NCBI RefSeq assembly: GCF_016638705.1
Contig: NZ_CP067341.1
Coordinates: 3,351,501-3,415,500, forward strand
Origin: Lysinibacillus agricola
Lineage (GTDB): Bacteria > Bacillota > Bacilli > Bacillales_A > Planococcaceae
Reading direction: 5' to 3'
Length of the DNA stretch: 64,000 nt
Part shown: one piece after another, positions 44,899 through 52,185 of the stretch
Layout: every line of letters starts with the position of its first letter
How positions within the stretch are numbered: position 1 is the first letter of the stretch
Notes under the pieces: model-generated
Database searches by the model: none
What the model was told of the DNA's origin: nothing
What the model saw: only the letters and a program-made list of their open reading frames with translations
Program-made: the position numbers and the translations under genes

Positions 44899-45348
44899 AT
44901 GATGATGAAGAATTACGAAATTGGAGAATTACAATCATTTTTGTTCAATTTAATTTTAAAAGGTAAAGAATCTAGAATGCGAACACGTTTTATTAGTTTA
45001 TTAGATAATCAAATAGAATTAATAAAAAAAGAAAGACAACTATTAATTAATGACTATGCTTCTAAAGATGATAAAGGAGATATAGTTACAGAAACAAAAG
45101 TGATAAATGATAGAGAGGAAATGATTGTTATATTCCCTTCTATTGATGCAGAAAAAGAAGCACAAATGCAAATTATGCTGATGATGGATGAGGATTTTAT
45201 TATTGAAGAAACCGTAGATAAAATTGAAATGCTTAAAACTTTACAGAATATAATCTTAAACTGTGATTTAGAGTTTACTGGTCAAAAGGCAGTTCTGTAT
45301 GATAGATTCTGTGAAATATTTGAAGAAATATATTTACTTGAAGACTAA
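44899..45348 (+). CDS. Small late phage protein, helical
   Basis: 149 residues with AAAGGAG and three adjacent ATG codons (44899, 44902, 44905). Helical and acidic, rich in Met in the centre (MQIMLMMDEDFIIEE). No recognised motif. Located between the fibre gene and the lysis module; it could be a fibre assembly chaperone, but this is only positional. Confidence 0.6.
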   Translation: MMMKNYEIGELQSFLFNLILKGKESRMRTRFISLLDNQIELIKKERQLLINDYASKDDKGDIVTETKVINDREEMIVIFPSIDAEKEAQMQIMLMMDEDFIIEETVDKIEMLKTLQNIILNCDLEFTGQKAVLYDRFCEIFEEIYLLED

Positions 45349-45365
45349 TTAAAGGAGGTGATTTA

Positions 45366-45653
45366 ATGACAGTTCAGGTAGAATACATAAATTATAATGA
45401 AACAATTCAATCTGCTAAAGTTCCAATCGAGAAAGATGTTTATCAAGTAATTACTCCTGTTGTGAAGAAAGTAGAAATAAACGGAAAAGAAGAAATTGAA
45501 CACTACATTGAAATTACTTTGCATGATGAGCGTCTAAGCAATACTATTACCAAACGATATGAACAAAAAGAAATGCTTGAGTATATTCGACTTTTACAAA
45601 GAATGGTGAAAGAAATTATGATTGAAGATGTTACTAGTAATTCTAAGTGTTAA
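45366..45653 (+). CDS. Small late phage protein, beta-rich
   Basis: 95 residues, AAAGGAGG and ATG. N-terminal two thirds beta, final third helical (KEMLEYIRLLQRMVKEIM). It ends KC. No family recognised. Next to similar small genes before the lysis module. Confidence 0.6.
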   Translation: MTVQVEYINYNETIQSAKVPIEKDVYQVITPVVKKVEINGKEEIEHYIEITLHDERLSNTITKRYEQKEMLEYIRLLQRMVKEIMIEDVTSNSKC

Positions 45654-45699
45654 ATTAAAAAATACATAATTATAAAAATTAGAAAAGAGGAATTTATTT

Positions 45700-46167
45700 A
45701 TGAAATACCGTGTAATTAAGGATATCAAAGAGAATGTTTACTCTGTTACATTTGAAGTTGTAGAACAGTCACCAGAATTTATTGAAGCAGTATCAGATCG
45801 AGGTCAAAAAGTTTTAAATGTCGGAGGTAAATTTACTAAGAAGATTATTGAAAATATAATCACTAAAGTTCCAATTGTAGATGAAAAAGGAGACCCTGTT
45901 TTAGATGATTCTGATAACCCTACCTTTAATGAAGTTTCAACTCCTACTGAACGCGAAGAAGTTTTGTTGAATATCGGTGATTCTTTCAAGTACTTCCCTA
46001 AAGAATTACCATTCACAAAATCCTTCTCTAAGAGTCAATATAATGAGAACGTGGAAGATGTAGCTAATTTATATGAAATTACTTTACGTGAACGTATTGA
46101 TAAATTAATTGATGAATTAAAATCAGACGTAGATAATTTCAGCGGTACTAGTGAATATATTCGGTAA
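45700..46167 (+). CDS. Late phage protein of unknown function
   Basis: 155 residues, AAAAGAGG before ATG. It contains an extended Pro/Asp-containing loop (VDEKGDPVLDDSDNPTFNE, about 64-82) that interrupts beta strands. The C-terminal part is helical (LRERIDKLIDELKSDVDNF). AAATACATAA (45660) lies 31 bases upstream of the ribosome site region. No domain recognised; structural or lysis-related role not determinable. Confidence 0.6.
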   Translation: MKYRVIKDIKENVYSVTFEVVEQSPEFIEAVSDRGQKVLNVGGKFTKKIIENIITKVPIVDEKGDPVLDDSDNPTFNEVSTPTEREEVLLNIGDSFKYFPKELPFTKSFSKSQYNENVEDVANLYEITLRERIDKLIDELKSDVDNFSGTSEYIR

Positions 46168-46363
46168 CGTTTAATAATATACACATTTTATCTAAAAATA
46201 AGTGTATAACTATACATATAATACGAATAAATAACGTATAAAAGTAATAAAAGTGTATTAAAATGCATCAAATTAAAAGTGAATCAGGAAATTCAGTTTA
46301 GAGTAGGTGTGAGTTAATCCCTCCCCTACTCTTTTATTATTTTGATAAAAGTCGGTGATTAAA
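46168..46363 (+). other. Intergenic region before lysis module with terminator
   Basis: About 196 bases without a gene, AT-rich with several TATA-like stretches (46180-46270) that could hold a promoter. The only clear element is a hairpin GAGTAGG (46301-46307)/CCTACTC (46325-46331) followed by TTTTATT, a probable terminator including TCCCCTAC. Confidence 0.6.
46301..46340 (+). terminator. Terminator before lysis module
   Basis: GAGTAGG (46301-46307) pairs with CCTACTC (46325-46331) around a 17-base loop, followed by TTTTATTATTTT. Confidence 0.65.
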
Positions 46364-46810
46364 TTGGAAAATGAAAAGCTTGGTGAAAGATTGGCAAGCG
46401 TGGAAACAGAATTAAAAAATCAAGACAATAGACTTTCTAATATGGAAAAAGATAAAGAGTTACTTTATCGTTTGACAGTTGTATCTGAACAGCAGCAAGA
46501 AATGAATAAAAATCAACAAATACAACTAAATAAAATGGACGAAAATCAGCAAAGACAATTAAACAAAATGGATGAAACATTCAATAACATCAATATCAAT
46601 TTGACTAAATTAAATATGTCTCAAGATGAATTACAAAACAATGTTAAAACTATTGGTAAACGTGTTGATGGTATTGAGGAGGATTTGAAAGTTGAAACTA
46701 ACAAAGGAACAATATCATTCAATGAAATTTTATCTAAGTATCTTTTATGGTGGATCATGATTCCAACTGTAATTGTCGGTGCTTGGATACTTTTTAAATT
46801 AGGACTATAA
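46364..46810 (+). CDS. Holin-associated coiled-coil membrane protein (XhlA-like)
   Basis: 148 residues from TTG 46364, which has GGTGA five bases upstream; GTG 46355 is the alternative. Residues 1-115 are a continuous coiled coil (LASVETELKNQDNRLSNMEK, a duplicated NKMDENQQRQLNKMDE unit). Residues about 122-146 form one transmembrane helix (LLWWIMIPTVIVGAWILFKL). This layout is that of XhlA/hemolysin-type lysis accessories. It is followed by a holin and an amidase. Confidence 0.7.
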   Translation: MENEKLGERLASVETELKNQDNRLSNMEKDKELLYRLTVVSEQQQEMNKNQQIQLNKMDENQQRQLNKMDETFNNININLTKLNMSQDELQNNVKTIGKRVDGIEEDLKVETNKGTISFNEILSKYLLWWIMIPTVIVGAWILFKLGL

Positions 46811-46827
46811 GAAAGGAATTGATAAAT

Positions 46828-47109
46828 TTGAAAATCAACTGGAAGGTAAGAAAAAATAATCCTCAATTTTGGATTACATTAGGATTATCGATAATTACTC
46901 CTCTATTTGCCTACTATGGAATTACTGGAGCAGATCTAACTACTTGGAGAAGTGTATGGTATTTAGTTGTAGACGCAGTTTCTAATCCATACGTTCTAGC
47001 TTTAATTGGAGTAAGTACATATAACGCTATTCTAGACCCTACTACAGCTAATTTAAGTGATTCTAAAAAAGCTTTAACGTATGTCAAACCGAAGCGAGAT
47101 GATATTTAA
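46828..47109 (+). CDS. Holin, phi LC3 family
   Basis: 93 residues from TTG 46828 (AAAGGA ten bases upstream; the protein then begins MKINWKVRKN, as is typical of phi LC3 holins). Two transmembrane segments (about 12-32 and 45-70) with a short linker containing TTWRSV and a charged C-terminus. It should oligomerise in the membrane and let the amidase reach the wall. The stop overlaps the amidase start. Confidence 0.8.
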   Translation: MKINWKVRKNNPQFWITLGLSIITPLFAYYGITGADLTTWRSVWYLVVDAVSNPYVLALIGVSTYNAILDPTTANLSDSKKALTYVKPKRDDI

Positions 47110-47816
47110 TGGTAATAATTAAACAAAACTTAGTATCCTCTAGCAAATATAGCATCAAATGTCCTTATTCTATGAATGCTAAATTCATCACAGTACACAA
47201 TACAGCCAATGATGCACCTGCAGCTAACGAAATTTCGTACATGATTAGTAATAACAATCAGGTGTCCTATCATGTCGCTGTGGACGACAAAGAGGTTATT
47301 CAAGCTATTCCTTTCGATCGTAATGCTTGGCATTGTGGGGATGGCGGAGGAGTTAATGATCCTGACGCTCTAACTAAAGGTAATCGCCTTTCTATTGGTG
47401 TTGAAATATGCTACAGCAAAAGTGGCGGTGCTCGTTACACAATCGCTGAAGAAAATGCTGTCCAATACATCGCTAAGTTATTAAAGCAATTTGGTTGGGG
47501 TATTGAGCGAGTAAAAAAACACCAAGATTGGTCAGGTAAATTATGTCCTCATCGAATTTTAAGTGAGGAACGTTGGAATAGTTTCTTGAAACGTATAGAA
47601 GATACAATGAATAACAAAAATGAAGTGACAGAAAAGGATGATGATAAAATGAAATTTACGAATGAGACAACTAAAGCAGCAGTACGTGATCACATTAAAC
47701 AAACAATAGATAAAAAGTTAATTGATAAGTCATGGTTGGATAAATTTGACACTGGAACTATGACAATCGGTGATTATGAAGGATTGAAGCTTATCATTGC
47801 ACAGCGTAGTAATTAA
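47109..47816 (+). CDS. N-acetylmuramoyl-L-alanine amidase endolysin (CwlA/BlyA type), possibly C-terminally shortened
   Basis: 235 residues. Residues 1-170 are an amidase_2 domain: FITVHNTAND and AWHCGDGG contain the first zinc histidine region, GVEICYSKSGGARY is a conserved family strand, and HQDWSGKLCPHRI supplies the final ligands. The C-terminal part (KMKFTNETTKAAVRDHI onward) is a small wall-association repeat. The frame stops at TAA 47814, but another 30 codons stay open in phase to TAG 47907 and encode a matching continuation (LLDYVTREQVSTMIHRMD), so the protein may have lost, or conditionally read through to, its normal end. Confidence 0.85.
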   Translation: MVIIKQNLVSSSKYSIKCPYSMNAKFITVHNTANDAPAANEISYMISNNNQVSYHVAVDDKEVIQAIPFDRNAWHCGDGGGVNDPDALTKGNRLSIGVEICYSKSGGARYTIAEENAVQYIAKLLKQFGWGIERVKKHQDWSGKLCPHRILSEERWNSFLKRIEDTMNNKNEVTEKDDDKMKFTNETTKAAVRDHIKQTIDKKLIDKSWLDKFDTGTMTIGDYEGLKLIIAQRSN

Positions 47817-47909
47817 CAACAAAGCCTACTAGACTATGTGACTCGCGAACAAGTATCAACAATGATTCATCGTATGGATCAATTTAATACTAAGAAGTTT
47901 AGTAAGTAG
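47817..47909 (+). pseudogene. In-phase continuation of endolysin after stop codon
   Basis: Thirty in-frame codons directly follow the TAA, reading QQSLLDYVTREQVSTMIHRM and ending KKFSK before TAG. The LLDYVTREQV stretch looks like the normal C-terminus of the endolysin repeat. It is a remnant made by a nonsense change or a read-through extension. No separate start is present. Confidence 0.6.
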
Positions 47910-47993
47910 TTAATATTACATATATGAGCATGATGTACAAATAGCATTCTAATCAAATACATATCATAAAAGGTCAAATTAACACAAAATCAA

Positions 47994-48030
47994 TCCCTAT
48001 CCAACTAATATTACGGATAGGATTTTTTTC
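47994..48030. terminator. Terminator between lysis operon and leftward lysogeny block
   Basis: CCTATCC (47996-48002) pairs with GGATAGG (48015-48021), followed by ATTTTTTT on the plus strand. It separates the convergent endolysin and spare yfkAB genes. Confidence 0.8.
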
Positions 48031-48074
48031 TTTAATAATTTATAGAAAATGTGAGTATAGCTTTCTCTTAATAT

Positions 48075-49178
48075 TTATTTTACAGAACCACTTTTAAAAG
48101 TTTTGTCTGGATAGTACATGTTTTTAACTATAATATTAGAACCTAAACATTTAACAGACGGACAATGACAGTTAATACTGTTAGAAATATTAGTATTCAA
48201 CCATTTATCATAAATATTCTTCAATGATTCCTCTTTAATATTACCCAATGCTGCCCCATCATCAGTGAAATCTGATACAGAAATATCTCCTGAAAAAATA
48301 TTTAAATTCATTCGTGATCTTCCATCAACATCGTTTCTAATAGTTGTATTTGGAGTTCCATTAATTCTTTCTAATAAAGCTAAATCACGCTTATCAGAAC
48401 TACAAGCATAGAATGGCAATGTACCGAATAATACCCAAATGTTTTCATTTCTAAAGTCAAGTATGTTATTGACTGTATCTCTATATTCATCTAATCCTAT
48501 AGTTTCTAAGTTTTCAGCGTAGTCACTTGAATACATAGGATGAATTTCGTGCCTTTTACAAAGCATTTCACTAGCTACTTCATTATGAATCTTCTCAAGA
48601 TAAGGGACTGTATTGCGATTCAACATAGTCTCTGCTGATACAAACATTCCACCTTTTGAAAGTTCCCTAGCATTATCTAAAATGTTTCTGTATAATTCCG
48701 CTCTTTTTTGTACAGGAGGTTTTCTATCCATCATTGCAAATCCTGTTTCGACAAATTCCTCTTCATTACACCAGTTATGAGAAATATGCATAACGTCTAA
48801 ATATGGTGCAACCAATTCATAGTGATCCATAGGTAATGTTAAATTTGAATTGATTTGAGTTTTAATGTTTCTGCCTTTAGCATACTTCAAAAGTGGTAAT
48901 AAATTATCTCTAATCCCCTTCTTAGTAAGCAATGGCTCTCCGCCAGTAAAACTCATTGTACGTAAAGTTTCAACTTCATCTAATTGTCTAATAATATCAT
49001 CTATTGGAAGTGAATTTGCTTCTTTTGTTGTTAGTGCATAACCAACAGCACAATGAGCGCACCTCATGTTACATAAATTAGTAGTGGTAAATTCAATGTT
49101 TGATAGAGTCAGTCTTCCATACTTCTCAATGTCATGATAGCTTTCCCATGTGTCATACGGTTTATATATAGTATTCAT
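48075..49178 (-). CDS. Phage-borne YfkAB-like radical SAM protein (replacement for interrupted host gene)
   Basis: 367 residues from ATG 49178 (upstream residues to 49217 lack a start context). The protein has the radical SAM cluster motif CNMRCAHC (about 40-47), the GGEP motif, a full barrel and the C-terminal CxCxxxxC motif (CHCPSVKC). It is complete and co-linear with the host fragment at 49985-50851, and by eye close to 60 percent identical to it. The host gene is cut by this prophage, so this copy likely restores its function in the lysogen. Leftward, downstream of a recombinase-like fragment and behind a hairpin overlapping its ribosome site. Confidence 0.85.
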   Translation of the reverse strand: MNTIYKPYDTWESYHDIEKYGRLTLSNIEFTTTNLCNMRCAHCAVGYALTTKEANSLPIDDIIRQLDEVETLRTMSFTGGEPLLTKKGIRDNLLPLLKYAKGRNIKTQINSNLTLPMDHYELVAPYLDVMHISHNWCNEEEFVETGFAMMDRKPPVQKRAELYRNILDNARELSKGGMFVSAETMLNRNTVPYLEKIHNEVASEMLCKRHEIHPMYSSDYAENLETIGLDEYRDTVNNILDFRNENIWVLFGTLPFYACSSDKRDLALLERINGTPNTTIRNDVDGRSRMNLNIFSGDISVSDFTDDGAALGNIKEESLKNIYDKWLNTNISNSINCHCPSVKCLGSNIIVKNMYYPDKTFKSGSVK

Positions 49179-49182
49179 GATT

Positions 49183-49229
49183 AAAAAATCTCCCTTTCTG
49201 CTATACAATTTTCGCATAGTTTAGGGAGA
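49183..49229 (-). promoter_or_regulatory. Terminator-like hairpin overlapping the ribosome site of the spare yfkAB gene
   Basis: Read on the minus strand: TCTCCCT (49229-49223) pairs with AGGGAGA (49195-49189), with an inner CTAT/ATAG stem, followed by six T (49188-49183) and the ATG at 49178. The 3' arm is also the Shine-Dalgarno sequence. It could act as an attenuator or terminator for the upstream recombinase transcript and/or control translation of the spare gene. Confidence 0.6.
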
Positions 49230-49239
49230 TAATAAAGGG

Positions 49240-49845
49240 TTAGTTATTATATGTTATCTTAAAAGTTTCATTTTCATAAACTTTGATATGATCAATTAAC
49301 GCTGAAAGTAATTTTTCTGTAAAGTCAGTAATTCCAGTATCTTTAGTAATTTGTCTCAGTAAATCACTTTCAAGTATGGTAGAGACTTCAGTATCACAAA
49401 ATTCTTTTGACTTTAACCTTCCTGAGCAAATGTATCTTACGTTTTTACCTCCCTTCCTAGCATAAATTTTACCGCATTTAGAACAAATAATTTTTCTTCT
49501 GAATAACATCTCCATATTTGTTTTGTCTATTTTATCTAACTTTCCAATTCTTTTCTTCAAAATGTATTCAATTAAATCTTCATCGAAATCTAAATTATAT
49601 TTGTTTAATAAATACTCTGTGAAATCTTCAAATTGCAACTGATGCTTTTTCAAAAATGAACACATTGCTGCGTAATTATACCCAACTGTTATGACAATAT
49701 TTGCAATGTAAAACGAACTATCATATCTATTGATAAAATATGTCTTAAACATTGTTACTGCTTTCTTGTTTTTATCGCCTACTCTTTTCAGTTGATTCTG
49801 AGTAAGTGACTTCAAAAACATTATGTTATTGATTGGATTTGCCAT
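49240..49845 (-). CDS. C-terminal part of a serine-recombinase-like protein
   Basis: 201 residues from ATG 49845, but the frame is open upstream to a TGA at 50116-50114-equivalent position 50016-50014, through the prophage-host junction, adding about 56 residues. A zinc-ribbon of large serine recombinases is seen at about 120-155 (RRKIICSKCGKIYARKGGKN, then CSGRLKSKEFC), followed by a C-terminal strand block LLSALIDHIKVYENETFKI typical of the family. The N-terminal catalytic resolvase domain and its serine are absent here. The missing half is probably at the other prophage end, or lost. Confidence 0.55.
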   Translation of the reverse strand: MANPINNIMFLKSLTQNQLKRVGDKNKKAVTMFKTYFINRYDSSFYIANIVITVGYNYAAMCSFLKKHQLQFEDFTEYLLNKYNLDFDEDLIEYILKKRIGKLDKIDKTNMEMLFRRKIICSKCGKIYARKGGKNVRYICSGRLKSKEFCDTEVSTILESDLLRQITKDTGITDFTEKLLSALIDHIKVYENETFKITYNN

Positions 49846-49980
49846 TTTATCGAATTGCTCTGCGAATTCAGCAAAAGCATCTGATACTATATTTGCTTGA
49901 TTACGTATTTCTTCAAAATAGTTAGCCTTAATATCAAATTCCTGTTTTACTTTTATTAAACCATTTATATCTTCTGTAAC

Positions 49981-49998
49981 TACAGGAGAACCGATGAT
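49981..49998. other. Prophage right attachment site (attR) inside yfkAB
   Basis: Right of about 49985 the plus strand reads GEPMM in the yfkAB frame; the expected preceding residues of the host protein (radical SAM core and TGG) are absent and replaced by phage sequence. The switch lies in ACAGGAGAACC, encoding the GGEP motif. The exact crossover cannot be fixed without attL or an uninterrupted allele. Confidence 0.7.
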
Positions 49999-50851
49999 GT
50001 CTAAGAAATCCGTTCAAAACTATGTATTGCCTTTATTGAAATATGCGCATGGACGAGGCGTGCGAACACAAATCAACTCTAACCTAACAATGGAGCCCGA
50101 ACGTTATTTACTGATTGCACCGTATTTAGATGTGCTACATATTTCACATAACTGGGGTACGATCGATGAATTCGTCGAAACAGGCTTTGCCATGATGGAG
50201 CGAAAGCCAACTTATGAACAGCGTGCAGCTTTGTTCCAACGCATGATTGATAACTCAAAAATGCTTGCAGAGCACGGTGTAATGGTATCGGCGGAAACAA
50301 TGTTAAACAAAAAAACTTTACCATACTTAGAGCATATCCATCATCAAATCATCAACGAAATGAAATGTGCACGCCATGAGGTGCATCCGATGTACCCTTC
50401 AGATTTTGCAAGTGCCCTTACGTCTCTATCACTTGAGGAAACTCGTCATGCGATCCATCATTTACTAGATGTCCGTGATAAAAACACTTGGATGCTTTTT
50501 GGCACGCTACCTTTCTATCCATGTAGCATGAATGAAGAAGATCAAAAGCTCCTAAAACGACTAAGGGAAGAAAAAAACGTGACGATGCGTAATGATCCTG
50601 ATGGTCGCTCACGCTTAAATGTTAATATATTTACTGGTGATGTCATTGTGACAGACTTTGGCGACACACCAGCGCTTGGCAATATTGCGAACGACGAATT
50701 ACCAGCGATTTTTGATAAATGGATGGCAACAGATTTAGCGAAATCACTAAACTGTCACTGTCCAGCAGTCAAATGCTTAGGACCTAACGTCCTTGTTAAA
50801 AATATGTATTATAAAGATGCAGGGTTTGTTAGTGGCTCTGCTATAGTGTAA
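49985..50851 (+). pseudogene. yfkAB: Host yfkAB, 3' fragment interrupted by the prophage
   Basis: Encodes the last about 288 residues of a radical SAM/CxCxxxxC-motif protein, from GEPMMSKKS to the end, including CHCPAVKC near the C-terminus. The iron-sulphur motif CxxxCxxC and the start of the gene are missing and presumably lie left of the prophage. ATG codons at 49994 and 49997 exist but have no ribosome site and would give a protein without its cluster motif. The function of YfkAB is unknown to me. It is followed by a terminator. Confidence 0.85.
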
Positions 50852-50855
50852 AATG

Positions 50856-50895
50856 AAAAATATCCAATGCATACATTTGCATTGGACATTTTTTA
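50856..50895 (+). terminator. Terminator after yfkAB
   Basis: TCCAATGC (50863-50870) pairs with GCATTGGA (50879-50886), flanked by AAAAAT and ATTTTTT. Confidence 0.85.
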
Positions 50896-50960
50896 TAGGA
50901 TTTATGAAATTTTCGCCTTAACAATAAATGTTCTATTAAGCTATTATCTGTTGCTTCTTC

Positions 50961-51920
50961 TTATTCCTGATGTAAATTTAGACTTTTTATTCTTTCAATT
51001 TCTTCTCTCGATAAGCCTAATAAATCCATTATTTCTTCAATCGGTTCATGACGTTTTAGTAGTTTTTTCACTAACTCTATTTGCGCTTGTTTACGCCCTT
51101 GCTCTAGTCCTTGTTCTCTTCCCTTGTTGATTCCATCAATGTAACGGGCTTCTTCATCTAAGATATACTTTAAACGAGACTGGTAAGCAAGAATTGTTTC
51201 AGGGGATTGACTGATTTCTTCCCATGTATCAAATGCTGCGCGCAAGTTTTCATCCTTCATCGCTAACTCCTCCAATTCACGATATATCTCTGCATAAACT
51301 TTCTTTTTGCGACCATCGACCATACCAAGTAATAACAACCATCGAATTAATATGTCATCAAGAGCATCTAATTTTTCTTCATGCCAGAGAGTAATAAACT
51401 TGTTCATTTCTATAAAGTGAATTTCTAGTACATCTTCTTCTGGCATTAACCTCGATAATGTTGTGTCTTCATAAAGATGATACGTACTATGATAAGATTT
51501 ATTATCTTTAAACATTGTAAAATTACATATATTGATCGTAATGGTTGGGCGTAATTCACTATATCCCATCCCTCTAGCTAGTTGTGACTCATACATTTTT
51601 GCCCAATAATATAGCGTTCTCTTTGTCATATCATGCTGATTGGATAGTTGAATTTCTACATTGATAAAGTCATCATTTTGTGTTTTTACAAGAATATCGA
51701 GCCTAGATTGTTTATCGTCCTGATATTCACCGCCCAATTCTTGCTGAATAAATGTTACTTCTTTAATAGTATCTCGTCCGGTTAGCTTTAATACCGCATT
51801 CAAAAAAACAATTGTCATTTTTTTATTTTTTTCATTTCCGAACAATTGCTTGAAGGCAAAATCAACCTTCAAATCAAAAAACTTTTCTAACGGAATTCTT
51901 CGTATTGCTTTTCGATTCAT
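50961..51920 (-). CDS. Rpn-family PD-(D/E)XK nuclease / putative transposase
   Basis: 319 residues, ATG start with AGAGGTGATTCC upstream. The N-terminus FFDLKVDFAFKQLFG and the nuclease core (RLDILVKTQNDDFINVEIQL, with D and E-x-Q) identify the Rpn/PDDEXK_2 family. These proteins promote RecA-independent recombination and include a C-terminal helix with repeated EQGLEQGRKQAQ-like heptads, seen here at about 265-290. Length is typical. It belongs to the host side and is transcribed toward yfkAB. Confidence 0.85.
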   Translation of the reverse strand: MNRKAIRRIPLEKFFDLKVDFAFKQLFGNEKNKKMTIVFLNAVLKLTGRDTIKEVTFIQQELGGEYQDDKQSRLDILVKTQNDDFINVEIQLSNQHDMTKRTLYYWAKMYESQLARGMGYSELRPTITINICNFTMFKDNKSYHSTYHLYEDTTLSRLMPEEDVLEIHFIEMNKFITLWHEEKLDALDDILIRWLLLLGMVDGRKKKVYAEIYRELEELAMKDENLRAAFDTWEEISQSPETILAYQSRLKYILDEEARYIDGINKGREQGLEQGRKQAQIELVKKLLKRHEPIEEIMDLLGLSREEIERIKSLNLHQE

Positions 51921-52054
51921 CAGGAATCACCTCTTTTTTATTACTATTATTATAGCATGGGCGTGCTATTAGACCTCTTTAAAACTTCAAAAACGTATTT
52001 GGCTCTTAAATATCTTTAAAAGTCTTCGGAAGCAACTAATTTTATATAAGAAAA

Positions 52055-52092
52055 GCCATGTTCACTTAACTGAACATAGCTCCTTTATTTCC
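52055..52092. terminator. Terminator-like hairpin between leftward genes
   Basis: ATGTTCA (52058-52064) pairs with TGAACAT (52071-52077), extended by GC pairs. T-rich on the plus side; AAAAG precedes it, giving CTTTT on the minus strand, where it would end the transcript of the monooxygenase-like gene. Confidence 0.6.
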
Positions 52093-52185
52093 AAAACTTC
52101 GTATCTCTTGCTAATTAGTAAGTTCAATATAAAACTTAAAGCAATAATTAAGCAATTCTTCTTTCTGCAAGTACTCCCGCCGCCG

